Source: Aurantiochytrium sp. KH105
Taxonomy: Eukaryota > Sar > Bigyra > Thraustochytrida > Thraustochytriidae
NCBI GenBank assembly: GCA_003116975.1
Contig: BGKB01000017.1
Location: 868,001-932,000, forward strand
Length of the DNA: 64,000 nt
Reading direction: 5' to 3'
The notes under the pieces are model-generated. The model ran no database searches. It had not been told where the DNA came from and was given only the letters and a program-made list of their open reading frames with translations. Both the position numbers and the translations under genes were made by a program. Shown piece by piece: positions 1-8,288 of this stretch. Position 1 is the stretch's first letter, and each line of letters begins with the position of its first letter.

Positions 1-1542
1 GAGACCGAAGCGGTTCTCCTGTCCCTCGCGAAGCTGTGCTCCGTTGTGGTGGCTTGCCGTGTGAGTCCGAAGCAAAAAGCTCTCGTGGTCCGCATGGTGA
101 AACAAGGCGTAAAAGTGAACGGATCGAGCCCCGTGACGCTGGCGATTGGCGATGGCGCCAACGACGTCGCCATGATCCAAGAGGCTCGCGTTGGCGTGGG
201 CATTAGCGGCCATGAAGGCAGGCAGGCCGTCAATAGCTCTGACTTTGCCATTGCTCAATTTCGATTCCTCAAGGATCTCATGTTGGTGCACGGGCGGTGG
301 AACTATCGCCGGTCGGCATCAATGGTGCTTTTTGTATTTTACTCGAGCGTTCTCTTTGTGCTCACCGCGGCCATCTTCAACTTTTTCAACAAATTCTCTG
401 GGTCGTCGAGCTTTCCTACTTTTCTCACCACGGTCTTTAGCTATCCAACGCAAGTTCCCATTACCGTGATTGCATGTTTGAACAAGGATATTTCGCGTCG
501 AACGGCGCTCGAGTACCCTGCCATGTACATTTCGGGCCGCAAAAATCTGCACATGGATCGAGTGAAAGCTCTCGAGTACATTTTCAAGTCGTTTCTGCAC
601 GCCTTTTTCATATGTGCCATCACCATGGTCTGGGCTGGCCCAGCGGATGTTGACATCCTGACGCTTGGCACGACAACCTACATTGCAACGATTTGGGTCT
701 GTGTGGCGCGCACGTGCCTCGAGACGTACACGTGGACCTGGCTCACGGTGGCCATTATTCTCTTTGGCTTCTTTAGCATGTTCGTCTTTGAGCCCATTTA
801 CTATGGACTCGACTCGTCCATCTTTGTCATGTATGCGCCAACTGTGATTTGGGGCTACAGCATGGGTGGGAATTCGGACGGCAAGACCTTTGGCCAACCC
901 CCGATTTACATGTGGAAGTGCGTCTTTCTCATTGTTGTCGTGTGCATTGGATTCGACATTGTTGTCATGTATGCTCAGCGTGAGTTCTACCCGAGTCTCG
1001 TGGACATTGTCATCGAGATTGACCGCGGCTATGGCGATGGCTTTGACAACAAGAAGTCGCGTCTGCAGCGTGTCAACAAGATCTTCCGCAAGATTGCTCA
1101 GCCTTTGCTCATTCCGCAGGCGGCAATTACGGAGCTCCTGGCCTCGGGAAACATCAAGAACATTGGACGGGCCGCCAATCGTTCTGCTTTCGACTACGAT
1201 CATCCGGAGGACGAGCGCATGCTGCATTTGCTCCGATTCCTCAAGGGAATGACAAGCCATCACAAGCCGCTCGTCAAGGATGGCGAGCACGGCATTTCCA
1301 TGACGGTCGCGGCGCCCTCGATCGTACCCGCCGTCAAGAGCCCAAAGGTCGAAGGCATTGATATCAATCACTCTCCGAGCAGCTCGCACTCTTCCGAGTC
1401 TGTCGATACGGCGCCTCGCGAGGTCGAGCTCAGTGTTGCGCGCGCCTCACGTGCAACCTCATCGGCCACTCTTGATACAGCCACAGACACCGAGTCCGTT
1501 GATGGCGACGACACGGATGTGCGCATCACGTTGGAGCACTAA
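1..1542 (+). CDS. P4-type phospholipid-transporting ATPase (flippase), 3' part
   Basis: C-terminal 513 codons of a P4-ATPase; the frame is open from base 1, so the gene begins upstream of the window. The visible part starts at the end of the P domain (the CRVSPKQKA stretch, then GDGANDVAMIQ, the hinge motif), followed by the P4 signature GISGHEGRQAV..SSDFAIAQFRFL. Several hydrophobic segments follow, matching the C-terminal half of the membrane domain, then a Ser/Asp-rich cytosolic tail. The family flips aminophospholipids from the outer to the inner leaflet of plasma, Golgi or endosomal membranes, usually with a CDC50 beta subunit (family knowledge). The actuator, nucleotide-binding and phosphorylation (DKTGT) regions are outside the window, so substrate class cannot be judged. 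It converges on the C2/WW gene. Confidence 0.93.
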   Translation, partial: ETEAVLLSLAKLCSVVVACRVSPKQKALVVRMVKQGVKVNGSSPVTLAIGDGANDVAMIQEARVGVGISGHEGRQAVNSSDFAIAQFRFLKDLMLVHGRWNYRRSASMVLFVFYSSVLFVLTAAIFNFFNKFSGSSSFPTFLTTVFSYPTQVPITVIACLNKDISRRTALEYPAMYISGRKNLHMDRVKALEYIFKSFLHAFFICAITMVWAGPADVDILTLGTTTYIATIWVCVARTCLETYTWTWLTVAIILFGFFSMFVFEPIYYGLDSSIFVMYAPTVIWGYSMGGNSDGKTFGQPPIYMWKCVFLIVVVCIGFDIVVMYAQREFYPSLVDIVIEIDRGYGDGFDNKKSRLQRVNKIFRKIAQPLLIPQAAITELLASGNIKNIGRAANRSAFDYDHPEDERMLHLLRFLKGMTSHHKPLVKDGEHGISMTVAAPSIVPAVKSPKVEGIDINHSPSSSHSSESVDTAPREVELSVARASRATSSATLDTATDTESVDGDDTDVRITLEH

Positions 1543-1869
1543 GGTTCCGTCTTAAACTTTGTGAATGTTTTTGTGTGGAAGTGTAAAGGGGTCGAACGGC
1601 GGAATGAGTGAATGAATAAGTGAACGCGTGAGTGAATGAAGAAGGGACTGAAAGATCTCTCTTGTTTTTTATCGACATCACCATAGCAATTTACATGAAA
1701 ATCTACGATAATTGCATACTTGCTATCTGTTCATGCGAAGTGTGTTCAAGTTCTTGTCTGCTGATACTCGCTATCTGTTCATGCGAAGTGTGTTCAAGTT
1801 CTTGTCTGCTGATTTGGGAAATGCTCACAAGCGAGAAAGGGCGGGGAGAAGAGCAGCCAGTGCACATCG
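1543..1869. other. Convergent 3' spacer, flippase / C2-WW gene
   Basis: Spacer between two gene ends that face each other. It holds short GAATGA-like repeats near 1600-1640 and a 48-bp tandem duplication (listed separately). I see no gene in it. Confidence 0.7.
1722..1814. repeat. 48-bp tandem duplication
   Basis: A 48-bp unit starting GCTATCTGTTCATGCGAAG at 1722 is repeated from 1770; the second copy is identical for 45 bp and then diverges. It lies in the 3' spacer between convergent genes. Identity of the two copies suggests a recent slippage or duplication. Confidence 0.95.
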
Positions 1870-4296
1870 CTACGTCGACATCATTGCTTGCTGCGCTGCC
1901 GCGTGAATCTTCTCTCTCTCAGCACGCCATCCTTGAAGCAAAGCTTCCTCTCTAACCTTGAAGCGACGCATAACTTCATTTGATTCTTGATCTGTGGGCG
2001 CGGGGTCAAGAGAGAGCAGATTTAGCTGCAACGCCTCAAATTGCGCCGAAACGATCCCATACTGGGCATCTTGCCATGCTACAAAGGCCGTTTCAGCGGC
2101 CTCGACATTTTGTAAAAGGTCCCGTTGCGCGCCTTGCGACTGATCCGCGCTGCGAAGATCAATCCACTCGAGAAACTGGGTTTGCCGCCAAATTTGACGC
2201 AATTCTTCCGTGACGCCATTGAGCTTGCGTGGGTCGGCAGTTGGATCGAGACCTGTGACGGCCTCGTGGAAGAAAAGCAGGTTTCCCTTGGACTTGTCAA
2301 TTTCGGCCCTCCAGCCCGGCGGGAGGCCGCGCGGATCCTGATCGGTGACTGCGCCGTCGTACATAAAGGTGAGCGCCTTGGTATCGAGGTCGGGGAAGCA
2401 GATCCAGCCCGCTGGGAGCCCGCGCGGATCATGAAACACACTCATGCCAGTTGGTTCATGAAAAAAGATAATGGTGCAGGCCTCTTGGTCTACGCGCATC
2501 TCCCAGTCGACAGGAACGAGACGTGGGTCTTCCCAGGTTGTGAAAACCGTCCCGTCGCGCTCGCGAGGAAAGGTGAAATAAGAGTTGCCCTGTGCGTCGA
2601 AGCGACGCTCCCAACGGGCCGGAAGAGGTTTCTCGCTCCGAGCAGGATTCACCATGGCTGTCGGAGGCGGCTTGGCGTCCAGGTCCTGGAACATGCTTCT
2701 CTCTGCATCCCGCAAGAGATCCTCTAGCGCTTTCGAAAGCTGAACTTGTACTTGCGGAGAAGATGCTGGCGGCATTGAGGGGGACTCACCAGCGTTGCTT
2801 TTGTTCAAGTCTTGCGCGGCGCTTGTTGGTGCCAAAGCTCCGCTATAACTGGCAGTGCTAACGGGCGTTGCTCCCGACTCTGCAAGAGGCACACTTGCCT
2901 GCGGAGCAGTGGGCACGACCATCTTTGGCATATTCTTACGTTGCTGTTTGCGCTGCTCAAGACGCTGACGCTGGCGTTCGCGTTGTGTCTCGAAACTCAT
3001 TTGCAGGCCAGCGAGACCGACTTTATGCTGATCCTGAAGCTTTTGCACAAGTTCTCGGATCTCATCTGATTCGAGACTGGCCTGAACGAGGGCTTCAGGT
3101 CGCGTGTCCTCGCTTGGTGGAGTCATGAGGGACTTGAACTTGTTTTTCGCAAGCATAACGCGCTGAATATGGCCCGGGAAGAAGACCGACGAGCCTGTTG
3201 ACCGCGCACTCTTGGCAGCTTCTGCCGTTTCCTTTTCTTCTTCTTGCTCTTGCTCTTGCTCTCGTTCTTGTTGCTCTTCACTCTGTTCGCCAAGGTCCGC
3301 ATGAGCAAAGTCTTGAAGTGGAACATCCGCAGTGGCCAAAGACTTTGGCTTTTCAGCCCCGCGCACCATGAGACACACTGGTCCGTGGGAAGGAAAGAGA
3401 TCGGTAGCTTCGACAATGCCGGCCTCGGAGAGAACGCCACCGACGAGCTGGGCAAGCCAAGGGGTGTCGCGAAAGGCAATGGTACCAGTCACTGTAGCCA
3501 CTTGTTTGCTTCCATCCGGAACGAGCACCAGTGCCTCAAAGCTCTGTCCTTGGAGTGATCCAACCTCGAAGAGTGGGCCAATGGGGATCTCGGCAGTGCC
3601 GACAACCTGCTTTATGCGGGAGATGGTGAGAAAGATGCTCTCGCGCGAGATGTCATGGCACGAGCACTCTTGCAGCGGGAGAATTGGCAGATCGCTCCAC
3701 GTCGTTTCCTCTTCACTGGTGCAGGCATTTGCATGTTCACGAGTCTCAACCTTGATGTAGGGCATGCGGCCATAGCAAAGGGAAAGCTTGGCGCCGGGCT
3801 CCACAGGCGTGCTGCCAGCATGCATGCGAAGCTTGACGTTGGCGAGCGTGACTACGGCGCGCTCTACGAACTGGCTCATGGTTGCCTCAAAGTAAATGTG
3901 TCCAACTGGATTCGAGTCTTCGTCTCGAAGCACAAGATCTAGACGCGAAGGGCCTGTTGCCAGCGTGTGGAGATCGACCTGGGCGGAACCAACTTCTTTG
4001 TCCGGGAAGAGCATAATGCTCCGCCAGCATGCGATGCGCAAGGATTTGCGCTCAAGTTTGTCGCCGTGCTTTGTCACGTATTCAAATGCCTTCGAGGTTC
4101 CCCACGCCACGGCGTCATCCTTTTCCCGCACAGGCTTGGAGTCGAGCTGGGTATGTCCCTTGTCAAAGTCGAGCTTGAAGTAGAGCTTGGCCTTTGACTT
4201 GTCATCTTCGCCTTCCTTTGCGCTTGCTTTGATGATGACGCCTTTGGCACCAAAGTTCCACAGGTTTACCTTGAACCGAGTCAGTGTTTCGCTCAT
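1870..4296 (-). CDS. NT-C2 and WW-domain protein, 808 aa
   Basis: Starts at the first ATG of the frame. Residues 1-145 resemble an N-terminal C2 (NT-C2/EEIG1-EHBP1-type) domain: beta-rich, opening with a KVNLWNFG strand and later FEYVTKHGD and GSAQVDLHTLA. A second beta-rich, possibly C2-like stretch covers about 150-285. A charged segment around 340-380 is almost pure Glu/Gln, and a second coiled-coil-like stretch rich in Arg/Gln lies near 425-460. From about residue 555 there is a clear WW domain (LPARWERRFDAQGNSYF then TTWEDPR), followed by two or three degenerate WW-like units, each ending in DPRGLP or ADPR. The C-terminus is helical. Such proteins usually act as adaptors: C2 on membrane, WW on proline-rich partners (family knowledge). 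I do not recognise a specific orthologue. Confidence 0.82.
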   Translation of the reverse strand: MSETLTRFKVNLWNFGAKGVIIKASAKEGEDDKSKAKLYFKLDFDKGHTQLDSKPVREKDDAVAWGTSKAFEYVTKHGDKLERKSLRIACWRSIMLFPDKEVGSAQVDLHTLATGPSRLDLVLRDEDSNPVGHIYFEATMSQFVERAVVTLANVKLRMHAGSTPVEPGAKLSLCYGRMPYIKVETREHANACTSEEETTWSDLPILPLQECSCHDISRESIFLTISRIKQVVGTAEIPIGPLFEVGSLQGQSFEALVLVPDGSKQVATVTGTIAFRDTPWLAQLVGGVLSEAGIVEATDLFPSHGPVCLMVRGAEKPKSLATADVPLQDFAHADLGEQSEEQQEREQEQEQEEEKETAEAAKSARSTGSSVFFPGHIQRVMLAKNKFKSLMTPPSEDTRPEALVQASLESDEIRELVQKLQDQHKVGLAGLQMSFETQRERQRQRLEQRKQQRKNMPKMVVPTAPQASVPLAESGATPVSTASYSGALAPTSAAQDLNKSNAGESPSMPPASSPQVQVQLSKALEDLLRDAERSMFQDLDAKPPPTAMVNPARSEKPLPARWERRFDAQGNSYFTFPRERDGTVFTTWEDPRLVPVDWEMRVDQEACTIIFFHEPTGMSVFHDPRGLPAGWICFPDLDTKALTFMYDGAVTDQDPRGLPPGWRAEIDKSKGNLLFFHEAVTGLDPTADPRKLNGVTEELRQIWRQTQFLEWIDLRSADQSQGAQRDLLQNVEAAETAFVAWQDAQYGIVSAQFEALQLNLLSLDPAPTDQESNEVMRRFKVREEALLQGWRAEREKIHAAAQQAMMST

Positions 4297-4944
4297 CGTG
4301 CCGGTCTCGACGCCGTCAGATGGTGCTTCGGGGATTGTCGCATCGTATTCGAAAACAAACCAAGTTCAAGCAAGCGCGTTGAAGCAAGCGAGGTCCGCGC
4401 CAGAGGGGAGCAAAGGACGGCAGCTGCTTGAGGCAAAAGAGACAATCATGCCTGACTTGACGAAGCCTAGGCCTAGTTAGGTCTAGGTCTAGGCTAGCTT
4501 GAGAACAATTGATGAAAAAAGAGGGGTAAAAAGGAGGCTCCTCCTCCCTGTTGTGGATCTTGCATAACCTTGCGTCCTCCCTGCTTTCCGAAAAGGCGGT
4601 GTTTAATTCTTTTCGCTTAGCAAAGCCTCTTGCGTTGCTGTGGACGCGTACGTACGCGCAAGTTTCCGGATCCATTTCCAAGAACTGCCGCGCTCATCAC
4701 GATGTTGATCGGATGACGATCGGGTGACGGGCCGACTCGCGGAGTCTCAAATCTTGCAACGGATCATTTTTTTTCCCTTTTCGATTTTTTTCTCTCTTAT
4801 GTCCGGCATGAAGGCTGAAGCTGTTGTGGACACAGCCGTGACAAGAAATATCATTGCAAGACGCTCTCTCGTCGAAGAAAGAGAAGCTCTTATGAAGAAA
4901 GAAGAGAGATCTTGAATATTTTTTTTCTGTTCCTTTTTTTCTGC
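4297..4944. other. Spacer upstream of the C2/WW gene
   Basis: Contains the probable promoter and 5' leader of the C2/WW gene and the 3' flank of the aminopeptidase gene. It holds a strong hairpin (4464-4495), a 12-bp palindrome GCGTACGTACGC near 4646-4657, and T-rich tracts at 4770-4800 and 4917-4940. No gene is supported. Confidence 0.6.
4464..4495. other. 13-bp stem hairpin upstream of the C2/WW gene
   Basis: Arms 4464-4476 and 4483-4495 pair over 13 positions (one G-T wobble) around the 6-nt loop 4477-4482. It lies about 170 nt upstream of the minus-strand ATG at 4296, so it may sit in the 5' leader or promoter. Confidence 0.75.
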
Positions 4945-5986
4945 TCATCGTTTCCAAATGGCTTCGTTCCACTCGGGCATTCTGTCGCGAGGAGCACCGG
5001 CACGTGCGGTGAGAATCTCGAAACCATCCTCGGTGACGAGAAAGGTGTGCTCAAACTGACTGCTGCGCTTGCCGTCCTTGGTCGTCGCGGTCCAGTCATC
5101 AGGCCAGAGCAAATCGCCCCAGTTACCGCCCTTATTAATCATGGGCTCAATGGTGAAGATATGACCCGGGCGCATGATGCCGCGCGCCTTGTTCTTGGCA
5201 TAGTGAGGCACGTTGGGAGGACCATGAAAGAGACGGCCGACACCGTGGCCGCAGTACTTGCGGACGACCGTGCATCCATTCTGTGCAGCGTGCTTGCTAA
5301 TGACGGCGCCAATCTCGCGGTAAAGATTGCCCGGGCGGATGAGTTCGGTGGCAAGGCGCAGGCACTCGTACGAAGTGCGCACGAGGTTGACGCTCTCCTC
5401 GTCGCACTTACCAATAAAGTACGTCTCGTTGAGATCAGCATGATGCTCGTCCTTGTATACGGAAATATCGAGGTTGACAATGTCGCCCTCCTGGATGGGG
5501 CGGCAGTCCGGAATACCGTGGCAAATGACCTCGTTAGGGGACACGCAGACGGATTTCTTGAAGTGAAAGTAGTTGAGAGGGCTCGGGTAGACACCACGAG
5601 CCATGCACGCCTTGTAGACGACGCGGTCAATCTCGTCGCCTGTGACGCCCGCTCGCATAAAGCGTGCCGCAATGTCGAGGACCTCGCGGCCAATCTTGCA
5701 GACTTCGCGCATCTTCTCGGCATCCTCGGCCTCGACGACAGGGATCATGCCTGCCTCGGGTCCGGTCTTGAAGGCGGTCTCCATCTTCGAGATTCCAGTT
5801 TCNGTCGTCATTGTTCTCACCATCCTCGTCATCATTATCCTCGTCATTCTCGTTCTCGCCAGCAGCATCCTTCTTGTTGTCCTTCGCCGCGGCCTCTCCC
5901 TGCTGCTCGTCCGCCTCCGCGGCAGCCGCCTCGGCCTCCGTCGCGGGCGCCTTGGGCGGCGCGGTCTCGGTCTCGGGCTCCGCCAT
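4945..5986 (-). CDS. Methionine aminopeptidase, type 1 (frame broken by one N)
   Basis: Removes initiator methionine from nascent proteins, binding two metal ions. The core is type 1: catalytic His in ICHGIP, metal Asp residues in NLDIS and HADLNET, His in [12 protein letters not shown], Glu in FTIEPM and QFEHT. The frame from ATG 5986 ([10 protein letters not shown]) meets the catalytic frame only if the ambiguous base at 5803 is dropped; then the gene is exactly 347 codons (346 aa). I therefore treat N5803 as a spurious inserted base, not a real frameshift. The first 65 residues are Ala/Glu/Asp-rich and lack the Cys/His zinc finger found at the N-terminus of yeast and animal MetAP1; an acidic tail is more reminiscent of MetAP2. 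It is divergent with the METTL21-like gene. Confidence 0.9.
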
Positions 5987-6636
5987 GGTGAGGTCCTTCA
6001 GGATCGACCTCTCCGCTCCCGGCTCGGTCCCCAAGAACGAGTCCGCCGACGCCGAGGAGCTTGCGCTCGGGACGGGCTCGCGCTCGCGCTCGCTCCCGCC
6101 GTCGCGCCCCCGCCGCTCGTGCCCGCCGTCGCGCGCGTGCTCGCCCGCGGCCTCGCGCGCCTTTATCGCTCTGCCGCCGCAGCGCTGGCCTGCGATTCTG
6201 GGGCCCATGGCGGGCACCCGAATTCGCGAGAGCGTGGACCCGAGGCGAGCTCGCCTTGCAGCAGCGCCTGCAGAGGGACTTCTTGCAGAGGGACTTCTTG
6301 CAGAAGGAGTTCGGGGTCTGCGCGGGCTCGCGCGGCGACGAGAGAGGAGGAGGCCCGCGGGAGCGAGGAGAGGCGGCAGGAAGAGGCGGCGGGGCGAGCT
6401 TCGTTGCGCCAGAAGAAGCCGGCGGTGGCGGAAGATCGAGCGAGGCGAGGTCGTCAATGTGCTGTGGCGATTGACGACGGCGACGATAAGGGGGACGACG
6501 ACGGGGAGAACAAGGAGCGAGGATTGTGAGACCGTTGAAACGGAGACGCGGGGATTGCGATAACCTGTGTGAGTGTGCGACGGACTTGTCGCGGAGACAA
6601 GGTTTCTGCTTTCTTGCCAACAAGAGATTGGCGAAC
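5987..6636. promoter_or_regulatory. Candidate bidirectional promoter, MetAP1 / METTL21-like
   Basis: Head-to-head spacer, very GC-rich and CpG-dense, with a 15-bp unit (CAGAGGGACTTCTTG) repeated at 6271-6285 and 6286-6300 and a degenerate third copy. Both strands are open for long stretches only because of high GC. The promoter role is inferred from gene orientation. Confidence 0.4.
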
Positions 6637-7434
6637 ATGTTTGCGGCGTGGAAACTCGAGGGCAGGCCTGACCGGGAGCGCTACGAGAAGGCGTATCGCT
6701 GCGAAGTCTTGGTCGAGGACGGCGAGACGCCTCGCGAGGTGGCTGCAGATATTGCGCAAAACAGAACAGCCATTGGAACATGCGTGTGGGACGGAAGTCT
6801 AGTGGCCGCCCATTGGCTGGGCATGGCCGCCCAAGTCGGCCGACTTATCGACGGCAAACGCGTCATCGATATTGGCGCGGGAACTGGGATACTGGGTGTG
6901 CTTGCGGTGAAAATGGGGGCCTCTCGCGCCGTGGTGACGGACCTGGACCTGTGCTTGCCCGTGATTCGTGAGAACATTGCTGGAAACGACATTAGCGGCA
7001 AGGCGATGGCGGCGACGCTGGATCTGAGCAAAGCGCCGAATGTCGAGGCGTGGCGTGGGGCCTTCGACACGATCCTCATTGGTGAAGTCATGTATCTCTC
7101 TGAGCTTTCGGAGGGCATTGCTCGATGGTGCGATTATCTGGCCGCTTCAACGGGGTGCAGCGTTGTCATGGCGTGGGGGCGGAACGCACGCGCGGAGCCT
7201 GGAGTGCTTGACCATTTGCGCGCAAAGGGGTTTGAGACCAACGTTATACCGTTTGAGGACCAACACAAAGTATACCGTGCCTCAGATTGTCATCTTTGCG
7301 AGGCGAGGCGTCGGCCGCCAGCGAGTATCGCGCCAGGCTCATCATCATTATCATCGTCGTCATCATCATCGTCATCATCATCATCATCATCGTCATCATC
7401 ATCATCATCATCATCATCATTATCGTCATCATAA
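6637..7434 (+). CDS. METTL21-type (Methyltransf_16) protein-lysine methyltransferase
   Basis: 265 aa if the frame is read straight through. Residues 40-75 carry the family lead-in (GTCVWDGSLVAAHWL), then SAM-binding motif I VIDIGAGTGILGV, the acidic TDLDLCLP after strand 2, and ILIGEVMYLSEL in the position of the family (D/E)xxY-like motif. The family methylates lysines of chaperones, elongation factors and similar proteins (family knowledge); the substrate here is unknown. I chose ATG 6637 (MFAAWKLEG); an in-frame ATG at 6526 would add 37 unremarkable residues. The C-terminus is odd: after YRASD the frame runs into a TCA/TCG microsatellite giving about 30 serines. The expected family ending fits better in the +1 frame (see findings). 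Confidence 0.82.
   Translation: MFAAWKLEGRPDRERYEKAYRCEVLVEDGETPREVAADIAQNRTAIGTCVWDGSLVAAHWLGMAAQVGRLIDGKRVIDIGAGTGILGVLAVKMGASRAVVTDLDLCLPVIRENIAGNDISGKAMAATLDLSKAPNVEAWRGAFDTILIGEVMYLSELSEGIARWCDYLAASTGCSVVMAWGRNARAEPGVLDHLRAKGFETNVIPFEDQHKVYRASDCHLCEARRRPPASIAPGSSSLSSSSSSSSSSSSSSSSSSSSSSSLSSS
7340..7433 (+). repeat. TCA/TCG trinucleotide repeat
   Basis: An imperfect (TCA)n tract forms the 3' end of the methyltransferase frame and encodes poly-Ser; the other frames give poly-His and poly-Ile. Confidence 0.95.
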
Positions 7435-7638
7435 CGCGAGGCCAATCACACACACACAAATCAGAACTAGGTCAATTTCTGAGAAAGTGATGATGTATCC
7501 ATTTTGTCAATTCATTAGGTAGCACGATTCTTAGGTTGACGTGAACGCAGCCGTGGTTCTGACCTTCTTTCATAAGCAAGATAAAAAATGTGGAATGCTA
7601 GAATATTTTAAGACCAAATTCGATTTTTCTTAGTAGGC

Positions 7639-7662
7639 TACCATGGTGGTACTACCATGGTA
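7639..7662. other. 9-bp inverted repeat
   Basis: TACCATGGT (7639-7647) and ACCATGGTA (7654-7662) are exact inverted copies around a 6-nt spacer. It sits in a 3' spacer; function unknown. Confidence 0.85.
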
Positions 7663-8051
7663 CAGACGTGAAGACAGCCGTTGCTGCACTCTTGAGGAAA
7701 AAGAGAAAAGAGGATGAAGTGCAAAGTTGGGATTGAAACTCTTGCCGTATAGTTTCGGGTATCTATCCCCTCAGCAAGTCAAAACGCCAACGCTTCATGT
7801 GCTACTTTTCTCGTACAGGGAGACGATGCACCGTCGTGGCAAGATAAAAATCAAAATGACCCAAACAAAGCAAGAATCGTAGTAAGCTTTCAATGATTAT
7901 AGCAAAGACCAACGGACTCTCGCGATCCCTTTCGGCATGCTCGCGCGCGCGTTCCAGTCAATTGAGAAACTCCGCACACCAAAAGTCGAACGGAGCGAAG
8001 AGACCTAAATTATGAACGTCGTCGTTGGCGGGCACTATATATGTAGAAAAA

Positions 8052-8083
8052 AGAAGAAGAAGAAGAAGAAGAAGAAGAAGAAG
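8052..8083. repeat. (GAA)n microsatellite
   Basis: About ten tandem GAA units in the convergent spacer. Confidence 0.93.
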
Positions 8084-8242
8084 GAATAGAGGTCGGCTGT
8101 GATAAGAAAGGTGAGGTGAAGCATAGCAGGTCAAAGTAGAACAGAGCAGAGCAACAAAAAAGGAGAGCAAATGAAGGAAGAAACAACAAACGAACGAACA
8201 GAAAAAGAAGAGCGCGCGATAGATGTGCATCTTTCTCTCCAC

Positions 8243-8270
8243 CCATCCATCCATCCATCCATCCATCCAT
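8243..8270. repeat. (CCAT)n microsatellite
   Basis: About seven tandem CCAT units, just downstream of the TFIIS stop codon on the minus strand. Confidence 0.93.
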
Positions 8271-8288
8271 TCATCGATTCGAAGCTGC

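Larger units (their letters stand above)
7435..8288. other. Convergent 3' spacer, METTL21-like / TFIIS
   Basis: No gene is supported. It contains an inverted repeat at 7639-7662, a (GAA)n tract and a (CCAT)n tract, both listed separately. A T-loop-like stretch near 7720-7740 does not fold as a tRNA. Confidence 0.6.

Noticed and set aside
319..1389. 356-codon frame on the minus strand
   Set aside because: Antisense shadow of the flippase frame; no family motifs.
4477..4494. TTAGGTCTAGGTCTAGG resembling telomeric repeat
   Set aside because: Only three degenerate units, and they are explained as one side of a hairpin; not telomeric.
4912..5991. 359-codon plus-strand frame across the aminopeptidase gene
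   Set aside because: Antisense to conserved MetAP1 motifs and crosses the ambiguous base; composition is a shadow.
5987..6781. Upstream extension of the aminopeptidase frame
   Set aside because: Arg/Pro/Ser-rich peptide in GC-rich promoter DNA that overlaps the METTL21-like gene; ATG 5986 is the sensible start.
7700..7770. Possible tRNA on the minus strand (T-loop-like GTTTCAATCCC)
   Set aside because: The T arm has an 8-nt loop and no matching acceptor and D arms can be paired; not a credible tRNA.
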